Assembly (NCBI RefSeq): GCF_900107435.1
Contig: NZ_FNPZ01000001.1
Span: 1,150,960 to 1,214,959 of the forward strand
Direction of reading: 5' to 3'
Origin: Herbiconiux ginsengi
Lineage (GTDB): Bacteria; Actinomycetota; Actinomycetes; Actinomycetales; Microbacteriaceae
Length of the DNA stretch: 64,000 nucleotides
A model generated the notes under the pieces. The model worked only from the letters and a program-made list of their open reading frames with translations, was not told the DNA's origin and searched no databases. Shown here in pieces: positions 56,165-63,717 of this stretch. The stretch's first letter is position 1; every line of letters starts with the position of its first letter. The position numbers and the translations under genes were made by a program.

Positions 56165-57178
56165 GTGGTGGCAGACGAGATGACAACGGCCGGCACCCCC
56201 GCTCTGCGGGTGCGCGACCTCAACGTGACCTTCACCGGCGGTGGGCGCGAGATCCGTGCCGTGCGCAACGTCGACCTCGACGTGGCGCGGGGCGAATTCG
56301 TGGCGCTGCTCGGCGAATCCGGCTCGGGCAAGTCGGTGACCGCCCGCGCCGTCATGGGCCTCACCGACGAGTACACCCGGGTCTCGGCCGCCTCGCTCGA
56401 CGTGGCCGGCACCGACATCCTCGCCCTCTCCGAGGAGGAGCGTCGGTTGATGCGCGGCGAACGGATGAGCCTGGTGCTGCAGGATGCGCTCTCGGCGCTC
56501 AACCCCGTGATGACCATCGGCAACCAGATCGGCGAGCTGTTCAAGGTGCACCGGGGGGCCACCCGCAAGCAGGCGCGTGCCGCGGCGATCGAACTGCTCG
56601 GACTCGTCGGCATCCCGGCCCCGAACAACCGCGTCGACGACTATCCGCACCAGTTCTCCGGCGGCATGCGCCAGCGCATCCTGATCGCCATGGCCATCGC
56701 GCTCGAGCCCGAGATGCTGATCGCCGACGAACCGACCACGGCGCTCGACGTGACGGTGCAGGCGCAGATCCTCGACCTGCTCGGGCGGCTGCGCGACCAG
56801 CTCGGCATGGGCGTGCTGCTCATCACCCACGACCTCGGCGTGGTGATGGAGGTCGCCGACCGCCTGGCCGTGATGTATGCCGGGCGCATCGTGGAGCGCG
56901 GCGACGCCGACACCGTGCTCGACCTGCCCGCCCATCCGTACACCCAGGCCCTGCTGCGTTCGGTTCCGGATGCCGCGGCGCGCGGCCATGACCTGCTCAC
57001 CATTCCGGGCTCCCCGCCGAGCCCTGCCCAGACCCCGCCCGGCTGCTCGTTCAACCCGCGCTGCCACATGGCCATCGACATCTGCCGCACCGAGCGGCCG
57101 CCGCTCGTCGACGTGGCGGCGGGACGCGCATCCGCGTGCCACCGATCGGAGGAACTGCTGCATGAACTCGTCAGCTGA
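56165..57178 (+). CDS. Oligopeptide ABC transporter ATP-binding protein (DppD/OppD type)
   Basis: Cytoplasmic ATPase that powers the importer. The 337-residue protein has Walker [12 protein letters not shown] near residue 55, signature [13 protein letters not shown] near residue 166, Walker [14 protein letters not shown], and the C-terminal oligopeptide/dipeptide domain with four Cys around [19 protein letters not shown]. That Cys cluster may bind an iron-sulfur cluster, as proposed for relatives. It is divergent from the permease/SBP operon and overlaps the second ATPase gene. The GTG start is uncertain; an ATG five codons in is possible. Confidence 0.92.
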   Translation: MVADEMTTAGTPALRVRDLNVTFTGGGREIRAVRNVDLDVARGEFVALLGESGSGKSVTARAVMGLTDEYTRVSAASLDVAGTDILALSEEERRLMRGERMSLVLQDALSALNPVMTIGNQIGELFKVHRGATRKQARAAAIELLGLVGIPAPNNRVDDYPHQFSGGMRQRILIAMAIALEPEMLIADEPTTALDVTVQAQILDLLGRLRDQLGMGVLLITHDLGVVMEVADRLAVMYAGRIVERGDADTVLDLPAHPYTQALLRSVPDAAARGHDLLTIPGSPPSPAQTPPGCSFNPRCHMAIDICRTERPPLVDVAAGRASACHRSEELLHELVS

Positions 57179-58217
57179 CGTCGTCGCGGGCGCATCCGGC
57201 GGACTCGCTCTCACGAACGCGTCCGAGCGCCGCGTGGTGCTCGAGGCCACCGACCTCCGCCGCACCTTCACGGGGGGCTCGCGCCTGCGCCCCACCCACG
57301 TCTCCGCGGTCGACGGTGTGAGCCTCACCCTGCACGCCGGCGAGACGCTCGGCATCGTGGGTGAATCCGGCTGCGGAAAGTCGACGCTCGCGCGCATGCT
57401 GGTGGGCCTCGAGAAGCCCGACGGAGGGTCGCTGCTCTATCACGGCACGGATGTCACGAAGGGCCGCGCGAGCGACCGCAAGCTGCTGCGCCGCGGCGTG
57501 CAGATGATCTTCCAAGACCCGTACACCTCGCTCGACCCACGGATGAACGTGGGCGACATCATCGCCGAACCCATGGCGGCCACGCGGTCGGCGCCCGCCC
57601 CGGTGCGGCGCGATCGGGTGGCCGAACTGCTCGGCCTCGTGGGCCTCGCCCCCGACATGATGTCGCGCTACCCGCACCAGTTCTCGGGCGGCCAGCGGCA
57701 GCGCATCGGCATCGCTCGCGCGCTCGCCCTCGACCCCGACGTGCTGGTGTGCGACGAGGCCGTCTCGGCGCTCGACGTCTCGGTGCAGGCCCAGGTGATC
57801 AACCTGCTCGCCGACCTGCAACGACGGCTCGGCGTCGCCATCCTGTTCATCGCGCACGACCTCTCGGTGGTGCGGCACATCGCCGACCGGGTGGGCGTGA
57901 TGTACCTCGGCCGCATGGCGGAGCTCGGCGACACGGAGACGGTCTACGACACGCCCGCGCATCCGTACACCCAGGCCCTGCTCTCGGCAACGCCGTCGCA
58001 CAGCCGTGCCGACCGCGGCAAGCTCTCGCGGCGCCGCGTGCTGGGGGGCGAGCCGCCCTCCCCCGTGAACCCGCCGGCCGGCTGCCGGTTCAACCCCCGC
58101 TGCTGGCTGGCCACCGACGAGTGCCGCACCTCCCAGCCGCCCCTGCGCTCCCTCGACCTCCGCGAGGTGGCCTGCCACCACGCCGAGCAGGCGCTCGCCG
58201 AGGCCCCCGCCCTCTAA
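57162..58217 (+). CDS. Oligopeptide ABC transporter ATP-binding protein (DppF/OppF type)
   Basis: Second ATPase of the importer. The 351-residue protein has Walker [14 protein letters not shown] near residue 67, signature [14 protein letters not shown], Walker [14 protein letters not shown], and the C-terminal domain with [19 protein letters not shown]. The ATG lies inside the end of the first ATPase gene (17-base overlap). The two ATPases complete the importer with the divergent permeases. Confidence 0.92.
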   Translation: MNSSADVVAGASGGLALTNASERRVVLEATDLRRTFTGGSRLRPTHVSAVDGVSLTLHAGETLGIVGESGCGKSTLARMLVGLEKPDGGSLLYHGTDVTKGRASDRKLLRRGVQMIFQDPYTSLDPRMNVGDIIAEPMAATRSAPAPVRRDRVAELLGLVGLAPDMMSRYPHQFSGGQRQRIGIARALALDPDVLVCDEAVSALDVSVQAQVINLLADLQRRLGVAILFIAHDLSVVRHIADRVGVMYLGRMAELGDTETVYDTPAHPYTQALLSATPSHSRADRGKLSRRRVLGGEPPSPVNPPAGCRFNPRCWLATDECRTSQPPLRSLDLREVACHHAEQALAEAPAL

Positions 58218-58244
58218 CCCTCCTCCCTCCTCCCTCCTCCCTCT
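58218..58244 (+). repeat. Polypyrimidine CCTCCCT-type short repeat
   Basis: Four copies of a CCTCCCT-like unit follow the dppF-type stop. They immediately precede a 71-bp palindrome. The strand asymmetry is strong. Confidence 0.7.
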
Positions 58245-58311
58245 TCGCGACCCGCCAAAATCCGCCCTCTTTCGCGCGCGAAAGGGGCGGATTTTGGCGA
58301 GTCGTGAAGAG
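58241..58311. repeat. 71-bp near-perfect palindrome between the peptide and zinc operons
   Basis: CTCTTC (58241-58246) to GAAGAG (58306-58311) bound long nested arms. CGCCAAAATCCGCCC pairs with GGGCGGATTTTGGCG, and the centre CTTTCGCGCGCGAAAG is itself a palindrome. Only a few bases are unpaired. It could terminate dppF transcription or be a dispersed palindromic repeat. Confidence 0.85.
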
Positions 58312-58327
58312 GATGAATGGGTGATTT

Positions 58328-58342
58328 TGAAAATCATTATCA
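58328..58342. promoter_or_regulatory. Zur box upstream of znuA
   Basis: TGAAAATCATTATCA (58328-58342) closely matches the actinobacterial Zur operator (TGAAAATCATTTTCA type) with near-perfect dyad symmetry. It lies 45 bases before the znuA GTG, in the promoter region, and the zur gene ends the same operon. Confidence 0.82.
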
Positions 58343-58386
58343 ATTAGGTAGCGTGGAGTCGTTCCCGACTTAGACAGGCACCCCAC

Positions 58387-59310
58387 GTGAAACGACACGT
58401 CCTCTCCACCGCATTGGCCGCCACGGCGGCCGCGCTCGCTCTCGGACTGGCCGGCTGCTCCTCCGGCACCTCGGCCGAGACCGCCGACGCGAGCGACGGC
58501 ATCCGCATCGTCGCCTCCACCAACGTCTACGGCAGTCTCGCCGAGGCCGTCGGTGGCGATTTCGCGAGCGTGACGTCGATCATCGACAGCCCCGACAAAG
58601 ATCCGCACGAATACCAGGCCGACGGCCAGAACCAGCTCTCGCTCTCGAAGGCGCAGATCGTGATCGAGAACGGCGGCGGTTACGACGACTTCGTCGACAC
58701 CATGCTCTCGGCGGCCGACAACTCCGAGGTGACCGTGCTGAACGTGGCCGACATCTCCGGCTACGACCAGGAGCCGGCCTCGGGCGAGTTCAACGAGCAC
58801 CTCTGGTACGACTTCCCCACCATGCAGAAGCTGGTCGACTCGCTCGTGACGGAGCTGTCCGCCCTCGACGCCGGTGACGCATCCGTCTTCCAGGCCAACG
58901 GCGAGAGCGTGAAAGCGCAGCTCGCCACCCTCGAGGCGGCCGAGACCGACATCAAGGCGACGTACTCCGGCTCGGGTGTCGCCATCACGGAGCCCGTGCC
59001 GCTCTATCTGCTCGAGGCAGCCGGGCTCGACAACCGCACGCCCGACGCCTTCAGCGAGGCGATCGAAGGAGACACCGACGTGCCGCCGACGGTGCTGCAG
59101 GAGGCGCTCGCGCTCTTCGACAGTCATGCCGTGAAACTGTTGGTCTACAACGAGCAGACCGGCGGGCCGCAGACGGATGCGGTGATCGAGGCCGCGAAGA
59201 AGAACGGCATCCCCGCGGTGGGCGTCACCGAGACGCTGCCCGACGGGGTCGACTACTTCGGCTGGATGAAGGCGAACCTCGACGCCGTCTCGGCCGCGCT
59301 CGGCCAGTAG
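58387..59310 (+). CDS. znuA: Zinc ABC transporter substrate-binding lipoprotein
   Basis: Cluster 9 (family A-I) metal-binding protein. The 307-residue protein has a lipoprotein signal with lipobox LALGLAGC, Cys near residue 23. Metal-ligand motifs are DPHEYQ near residue 75 and FNEHLWYDFPT near residue 140, followed by a Glu/Asp pair in the C-terminal lobe. There is no long His-rich loop. It starts with GTG after a Zur box and leads the znuACB-zur operon. Confidence 0.9.
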   Translation: MKRHVLSTALAATAAALALGLAGCSSGTSAETADASDGIRIVASTNVYGSLAEAVGGDFASVTSIIDSPDKDPHEYQADGQNQLSLSKAQIVIENGGGYDDFVDTMLSAADNSEVTVLNVADISGYDQEPASGEFNEHLWYDFPTMQKLVDSLVTELSALDAGDASVFQANGESVKAQLATLEAAETDIKATYSGSGVAITEPVPLYLLEAAGLDNRTPDAFSEAIEGDTDVPPTVLQEALALFDSHAVKLLVYNEQTGGPQTDAVIEAAKKNGIPAVGVTETLPDGVDYFGWMKANLDAVSAALGQ

Positions 59311-59371
59311 TGGGGCGCGTGCTGCCGGATCGTGCCGCCAGCGGCGTGCGGCCGGGCAGTAGGGTGTGACG

Positions 59372-60199
59372 GTGACCGATCCGGTGCTGACGCTGCGCGA
59401 CGCGAGCCTCTCGTTCGGCTCGCGCACCCTCTGGTCGGGGCTCGATCTCGACGTGCAGCCGGGCGAGTTCATCGCCGTGCTCGGATCGAACGGATCGGGC
59501 AAGTCGAGCCTGCTGAAGGTCATCCTGGGCCAGCAGAAGCTCACCTCGGGCAGCATCTCCTTTCTCGGGGCCCCGGGGCGGCGCGGCGACCGGCGCATCG
59601 GCTACGTGCCCCAGCAGAAGCTCGCCGACGATGGCACGCCGCTGCGCGCCCGCGACCTCGTGGGCCTCGGCCTGTCCGGTCACCGCTGGGGCGTGCCGCT
59701 GCCCTCCGCGACCCGGCGGCGCGAAGTGGATGCGCTGCTCGCGGCCGTCGGCGCCACCGAGTACGCGAACGTGGGCGTCTCGACGCTCTCCGGCGGTGAG
59801 CAGCAGCGGGTGCGGATCGGCCAGGCGCTGGCGGGCGACCCGCGGCTGCTGCTCTGCGACGAGCCGCTGCTCTCGCTCGACCTCACGCATCAGCGTGCGG
59901 TGAGCGAGTTGATCGACCGGCAGCGGCGGGAGCGCGACTTCGGCGTGCTGTTCGTGACGCACGACATCAATCCGATCCTCGACATGGTCGACCGGGTGCT
60001 CTATCTCGCGGGCGGCGGATTCCGCATCGGGTCGCCCTCGGAGGTGCTGCGTTCGGAGGTGCTCAGCGAGCTCTACGGCTCCCACGTCGACGTCATCCGC
60101 ACGCACGGTCGGGTGATCGTGGTGGGGGCTCCGGATGTCTCGGCCGAGCATCCGGAGCACGGCGACCATCCGGTGCACCGACTGGAGGGACTGCCGTGA
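59372..60199 (+). CDS. znuC: Zinc ABC transporter ATP-binding protein
   Basis: ATPase of the zinc importer. The 275-residue protein begins VTDPVLTLRDASLSFG, with Walker A LGSNGSGKSSLLKV near residue 38, signature LSGGEQQRVRIGQAL, and Walker B LLLCDEPLLSLDL. The GTG at 59372 is chosen because AGGG lies seven bases before it; a TAGGGT hexamer six bases before it also makes a leaderless internal start possible. An alternative GTG two codons upstream exists. It overlaps the permease start by four bases. Confidence 0.93.
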   Translation: MTDPVLTLRDASLSFGSRTLWSGLDLDVQPGEFIAVLGSNGSGKSSLLKVILGQQKLTSGSISFLGAPGRRGDRRIGYVPQQKLADDGTPLRARDLVGLGLSGHRWGVPLPSATRRREVDALLAAVGATEYANVGVSTLSGGEQQRVRIGQALAGDPRLLLCDEPLLSLDLTHQRAVSELIDRQRRERDFGVLFVTHDINPILDMVDRVLYLAGGGFRIGSPSEVLRSEVLSELYGSHVDVIRTHGRVIVVGAPDVSAEHPEHGDHPVHRLEGLP

Positions 60200-61095
60200 G
60201 CGGCGACTTCTGGGGCGAGATCTTCAACTTCGCCAACTACGGCGAACTGGTGGCCCTGTTGCAGAACTCGATCATCGCGGGAGCGGTGCTCGGGGTCGTC
60301 GGCGGGCTGATCGGGGTGTTCGTGATGTCGCGCGACATGGCGTTCGCGGTGCACGGCATCAGCGAGCTCTCGTTCGCGGGCGCCGCGGCGGGCCTGCTCT
60401 TCGGCGTGGGGGTCGTGCAAGGGTCGATCTTCGGGTCGCTCGTCGCCGCCTTGTTGATCGGGCTGCTCGGCACGCGGGCACGCGATCGCAACTCCATCAT
60501 CGCCGTGCTGATGCCGTTCGGACTGGGGATCGGCATCCTGTGCCTGTCGCTGTATCCGGGTCGTTCGGCGAACAAGTTCGGGCTGCTCACCGGCCAGATC
60601 GTGGCGGTCGACGACCCGCGGCTCAACTCTCTGATCGCCATCTCGATCGTCGTCGTGGTGGGCCTGCTGCTCGTCTGGCGCCCGCTCACCTTCGCGAGCG
60701 TGGATGCCGACGTCGCGTCGGCCCGCGGCGTGCCGGTGCGCGGTCTGTCGATCTTCTTCATGCTGCTGCTCGGGCTCGCGGTGGCGGTCTCGGTGCAGAT
60801 CGTGGGGTCGCTGCTGGTGCTCTCCATCCTGGTGACGCCCGCCGCCGCCGCGCTGCGCGTGTCATCGTCGCCCGTGCTCGTTCCGGTGCTGAGCACTCTC
60901 TTCGCCGTGACCTCGTTGGTGGGCGGCATCATGCTGGCGCTCGGCGCATCCGTTCCGATCAGTCCCTACGTCACCACCATCTCCTTCGCCATCTACGTGG
61001 TGTGCCGGGTGATCGCCTGGCGGCGCGGCGCCGGCACTGGAAGGATTCAGGATGCCGGACTAGCGTTGCCGATGAGAAAGGTGGAGCAGTCGTGA
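60196..61095 (+). CDS. znuB: Zinc ABC transporter permease
   Basis: Family 3 metal-importer permease. The 299-residue protein has about eight predicted helices, starting NSIIAGAVLGVVGGLIGVFV. The family region SRDMAFAVHGISELSFAGA lies near residue 45 and the PLTFASVDADVASARGVPV coupling loop near the middle. The GTG overlaps the znuC stop and its own stop overlaps the zur GTG (GTGA), so the operon is tightly coupled. Confidence 0.94.
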   Translation: MSGDFWGEIFNFANYGELVALLQNSIIAGAVLGVVGGLIGVFVMSRDMAFAVHGISELSFAGAAAGLLFGVGVVQGSIFGSLVAALLIGLLGTRARDRNSIIAVLMPFGLGIGILCLSLYPGRSANKFGLLTGQIVAVDDPRLNSLIAISIVVVVGLLLVWRPLTFASVDADVASARGVPVRGLSIFFMLLLGLAVAVSVQIVGSLLVLSILVTPAAAALRVSSSPVLVPVLSTLFAVTSLVGGIMLALGASVPISPYVTTISFAIYVVCRVIAWRRGAGTGRIQDAGLALPMRKVEQS

Positions 61096-61484
61096 AGAGG
61101 AACACCTGGCAGCGCGAGGCCGTGCGCAGTGCGCTCGGAACCCAGATGGGCTTCGTGAGCGCGCAAGGGCTGCACTCGTCGCTGAAGGGCACCGGTTCGC
61201 AGATCGGGCTCGCCACCGTCTACCGTGCGCTGGCCGATCTGGCGCAGGAGGGTGAGGCCGACTCGCTGCAGTCGCCCGAAGGCGAGGCGCTCTACCGCGC
61301 CTGCTCGATGGTGCACCACCACCACCTCATCTGCCGCAGCTGCGGCCTCACGGTGGAGATCGAGGCCGACGAGGTGGAGGCCTGGGCTCAGAAGACCGCG
61401 GCCCTGCACGGCTTCAGCCGCCCGGAGCACGTGGTCGACATCTTCGGCTTCTGCTCGGCCTGCGTGCCGCCCCCCACCCACTGA
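61092..61484 (+). CDS. zur: Zinc uptake regulator, Fur family
   Basis: Metalloregulator that represses zinc uptake when zinc is sufficient. The 130-residue protein has a winged helix with GLATVYRALADLAQEGEAD as recognition region near residue 45. The metal-binding domain has HHHHLICRSC with the CxxC of the structural zinc site, and the C-terminal CSAC completes it. Operon placement and the upstream box favour Zur over Fur. It overlaps the znuB stop. Confidence 0.93.
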   Translation: MKRNTWQREAVRSALGTQMGFVSAQGLHSSLKGTGSQIGLATVYRALADLAQEGEADSLQSPEGEALYRACSMVHHHHLICRSCGLTVEIEADEVEAWAQKTAALHGFSRPEHVVDIFGFCSACVPPPTH

Positions 61485-61528
61485 CCTCCGTCAGCAGGGA
61501 GCGCCGCTGTCAGCAGCGCGCGCCGCTG

Positions 61529-62803
61529 TCAGCGCGCGAGGGACGGCAGCTTCGCCACGGCATCGACCACCTCGGTCGCCATCTCGCGGGTGTCGGCATC
61601 CTGCCCAGCCAGCTGGTCGCGCGCGCTCTCGAAGGCGCCGACCGCGTCGCGCCGGAACCTCGCCAGCGTCTCCACCGCGGTCTCGCTGTTGACTCCGAGG
61701 GTAGCGGCCGCTTTGATCGCCTGCGGCTCGCCGATCGCGTCGAAGCGGTATTCGCCGCCGATCTGCATCGCCGAGTACGTGGTGGCCGTCGACTTGTAGG
61801 GCGCGAAAGTGAGAAGGTCGTAGAGCGGCGCCAGGATGACCCGATCACCGAGCAGGATGACGGAGTAGTTCTTCGCGTGCGCATCCGTGCACTCCAGCAC
61901 CGTGTTGAACATCAACGCGGTGAAGAACGAACTCGCGCAGGACGTGCGGTCGGCCGGCACGGGCAGCGACTTGAAGAGCGAGGCGATGGCACCCACACCG
62001 GGGCCGCCGTCGGAGCGCTGGTACTTCTTCTGCGGCGGCACGGCGAGCGACTGGCAGAGGTCTTCCTGGTGGATGCGCCGCCATCGGCCGTCGAGATGCC
62101 GACGGTCGTAGCGGGTGGTCACGAAGGCTCGACGCGACCCGAAGGTGAGCAGCTCGGACTGGGCGACCGTGAGACCCAGCGCCTCAGCCGCCCGCATCGA
62201 GAGGAACTCCACCACGTCGAGCCGGCGGAACGACCCGGCGACGGGTTTCAGGATGTGTGTGGTGGGCGTCGACCCAGTCGGCACGCCCCACGACCCAGTG
62301 GTCGAGCGGTGCAACGCGATCTTCGGCTGGGCGCCGGCCAGGCTGAAGCGCTGGGTGAGCCCCGGCACCGGCCTCCCCTCGCTGTACTCCTCGATCACGG
62401 CGTCGAGTTCGGTCTCGATGTCGAGGTCGCCGATGGGGGTGCTGCCGCCGCGAGGCAGGGTACCGTCGGGCGACGCCGTGCCCTGGGGAACGATCTGGAT
62501 CGCGCCGGCCACGTCGGCGCCGACATGCCGCACCAGAGCGAACGGGTTCTTCGGCGATTCGTCATACTCCCGGCCGATTGCAGCGAGCGCGTCATCGTTG
62601 TCAGGCAGAAGCCCTGCAAGGAACGGGCGAATGCTCGCATTGCGGTGGTGCGGGCGCGAGAGCGGCATCGAGAGCGAGAGTGGCGTCGCTGCCGGATCAG
62701 CTCGGTAGTCCTCGTGGTAATCGAAGCCCAGATCTCCGGACGACGACTGCGACACGGTGCCGCACATCCGTCCGTCCATGTACACATCGAGCGATTCGCT
62801 CAT
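61529..62803 (-). CDS. hipA: HipA family toxin kinase
   Basis: Ser/Thr kinase toxin of a type II pair; E. coli HipA phosphorylates GltX. The 424-residue protein has the N-terminal subdomain (LDVYMDGRMCGTV), the HipA core with RFSLAGAQPKIAL and its Gly-rich loop, HILKPV with the ATP-binding Lys, HQEDLCQSLAV, the catalytic Asp in TDAHAKNYSV, and the metal Asp in APLYDLLT. Motifs for activity look complete. It overlaps hipB by four bases, so antitoxin is made first. Confidence 0.92.
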   Translation of the reverse strand: MSESLDVYMDGRMCGTVSQSSSGDLGFDYHEDYRADPAATPLSLSMPLSRPHHRNASIRPFLAGLLPDNDDALAAIGREYDESPKNPFALVRHVGADVAGAIQIVPQGTASPDGTLPRGGSTPIGDLDIETELDAVIEEYSEGRPVPGLTQRFSLAGAQPKIALHRSTTGSWGVPTGSTPTTHILKPVAGSFRRLDVVEFLSMRAAEALGLTVAQSELLTFGSRRAFVTTRYDRRHLDGRWRRIHQEDLCQSLAVPPQKKYQRSDGGPGVGAIASLFKSLPVPADRTSCASSFFTALMFNTVLECTDAHAKNYSVILLGDRVILAPLYDLLTFAPYKSTATTYSAMQIGGEYRFDAIGEPQAIKAAATLGVNSETAVETLARFRRDAVGAFESARDQLAGQDADTREMATEVVDAVAKLPSLAR

Positions 62804-63063
62804 TCGGATTCACCCCCGAACAAGCGGCGGAGCAGGTCGTCGTTGCCGCCGTCTCGGCCGTCGGGCACCACGTCGAGCGTCATGCCCAAGGCTCCGATCA
62901 CGTCGAGAACGCGCGCGAGATCGACGCTCGGTTTGCCGTTCTCGAAGGCGACCAGCCACTCTCGCGACACCCCGGCCCGCTCCGCGAGCTCAGCTTGCGT
63001 CAGTTCACGCTCGAGGCGGAGCTCGCGGACGTACCCGCCCAACTCCCGTGCCGACTTGAACAT
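62800..63063 (-). CDS. hipB: HipB family antitoxin (XRE-type)
   Basis: Antitoxin and autorepressor. The 87-residue protein has a helix-turn-helix LTQAELAERAGVSREWLVAF near residue 22 and a C-terminal tail ending RLFGGESE. The ATG is five bases after GAGGAG. Upstream lie three palindromic operators 26 bp apart. The overlap with hipA (ATGA) supports coupled expression. Confidence 0.9.
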   Translation of the reverse strand: MFKSARELGGYVRELRLERELTQAELAERAGVSREWLVAFENGKPSVDLARVLDVIGALGMTLDVVPDGRDGGNDDLLRRLFGGESE

Positions 63064-63076
63064 GCTGCTCCTCGAT

Positions 63077-63092
63077 GTGGACGATCGTCCAC
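63077..63092. promoter_or_regulatory. hipBA operator O1
   Basis: GTGGACGATCGTCCAC is a perfect 16-bp palindrome closest to the hipB ATG. Confidence 0.85.
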
Positions 63093-63102
63093 TCCAGCTC
63101 AT

Positions 63103-63118
63103 GTGGACGATCATCCGC
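63103..63118. promoter_or_regulatory. hipBA operator O2
   Basis: GTGGACGATCATCCGC starts exactly 26 bp from O1; two changes from the perfect dyad. Confidence 0.8.
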
Positions 63119-63119
63119 A

Positions 63120-63148
63120 ATGATACGTGTGGACGATCGTACACACAA
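63120..63148 (-). promoter_or_regulatory. hipBA promoter
   Basis: On the minus strand TTGTGT (63148 to 63143), a 17-base spacer and TATCAT (63125 to 63120) form a good promoter. Operator O3 fills the spacer, and O1 and O2 lie downstream of the -10. Confidence 0.6.
63129..63144. promoter_or_regulatory. hipBA operator O3
   Basis: GTGGACGATCGTACAC starts exactly 26 bp from O2 and differs from O1 at one base. Confidence 0.82.
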
Positions 63149-63168
63149 GGGGCGCCACGGGCCGGGAT

Positions 63169-63197
63169 TTGGCGGAAAGACGGGGATCGCCTACCAT
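63169..63197 (+). promoter_or_regulatory. Candidate rpmB operon promoter
   Basis: TTGGCG (63169-63174), a 17-base spacer and TACCAT (63192-63197) read toward rpmB. No Zur box was seen in 63145-63309. An AGGTGC...GCACCT inverted repeat occurs near 63231-63251. Confidence 0.5.
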
Positions 63198-63309
63198 AGA
63201 CAGGTTGGGTGGAATCCTCCGCCCATTGTGAGGTGCCCGCATGGTGCACCTTGCCGACAAGTCATCTTGGGTGAGGCAGTCGTCTCACGGTAACCAAATG
63301 GAGGAAACA

Positions 63310-63546
63310 ATGGCAGCAGTCTGCCAGGTGACAGGAGCCGTTCCCGGTTTCGGTCACAACATCTCGCACTCGCACCGGCGCACCAAGCGCCGATTCGACC
63401 CGAACGTGCAGAAGAAGACGTACTACGTGCCGTCGCTTCGCCGTAACGTGACGCTGACCCTGTCGGCCAAGGGCATCAAGGTCATCGACGCCCGCGGCAT
63501 CGAGTCGGTCGTCAAGGACATCCTGGCTCGTGGGGAGAAGATCTAA
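63310..63546 (+). CDS. rpmB: 50S ribosomal protein L28, zinc-independent form
   Basis: Large-subunit protein. The 78-residue sequence has [16 protein letters not shown] at the start, [15 protein letters not shown], and [15 protein letters not shown]. It has CQVTG where zinc-binding L28 proteins have CxxC, so it is the cysteine-poor type. The ATG follows GGAGG. It ends overlapping the rpmG start by one base. Confidence 0.96.
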   Translation: MAAVCQVTGAVPGFGHNISHSHRRTKRRFDPNVQKKTYYVPSLRRNVTLTLSAKGIKVIDARGIESVVKDILARGEKI

Positions 63547-63713
63547 TGGCAAAGCAGCAGGACGTCCGTCCGATCATCAAGCTCCGTTCGACGGCGGGCA
63601 CCGGTTACACCTACGTGACCAAGAAGAACCGTCGCAACGACCCCGACCGTCTCGTGCTGAAGAAGTACGACCCGGTCATCCGTAAGCACGTCGACTTCCG
63701 AGAGGAGCGGTAA
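63546..63713 (+). CDS. rpmG: 50S ribosomal protein L33, zinc-independent form
   Basis: A 55-residue protein, [29 protein letters not shown] and [18 protein letters not shown]. It contains no Cys; zinc-binding L33 has two CxxC pairs. It is therefore the zinc-independent form. The ATG shares its first base with the rpmB stop and rpsN follows four bases after the stop. Confidence 0.96.
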   Translation: MAKQQDVRPIIKLRSTAGTGYTYVTKKNRRNDPDRLVLKKYDPVIRKHVDFREER

Positions 63714-63717
63714 CCAC

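Noticed and set aside
61501-61533. Direct repeat GCGCCGCTGTCAGC between zur and hipA
   Set aside because: Two copies only 19 bp apart look like local slippage at the hipA 3' end; there is no T-run and no evidence for an attachment site.
63077-63144. CRISPR-like spaced repeats upstream of hipB
   Set aside because: The units are 16-bp palindromes with 10-bp gaps, too short for CRISPR, and lie at a toxin-antitoxin promoter; they are operators.
63145-63309. Zur box in front of rpmB
   Set aside because: No TGAAAATCATTTTCA-like dyad was found in the leader; the AGGTGC repeat is unrelated.
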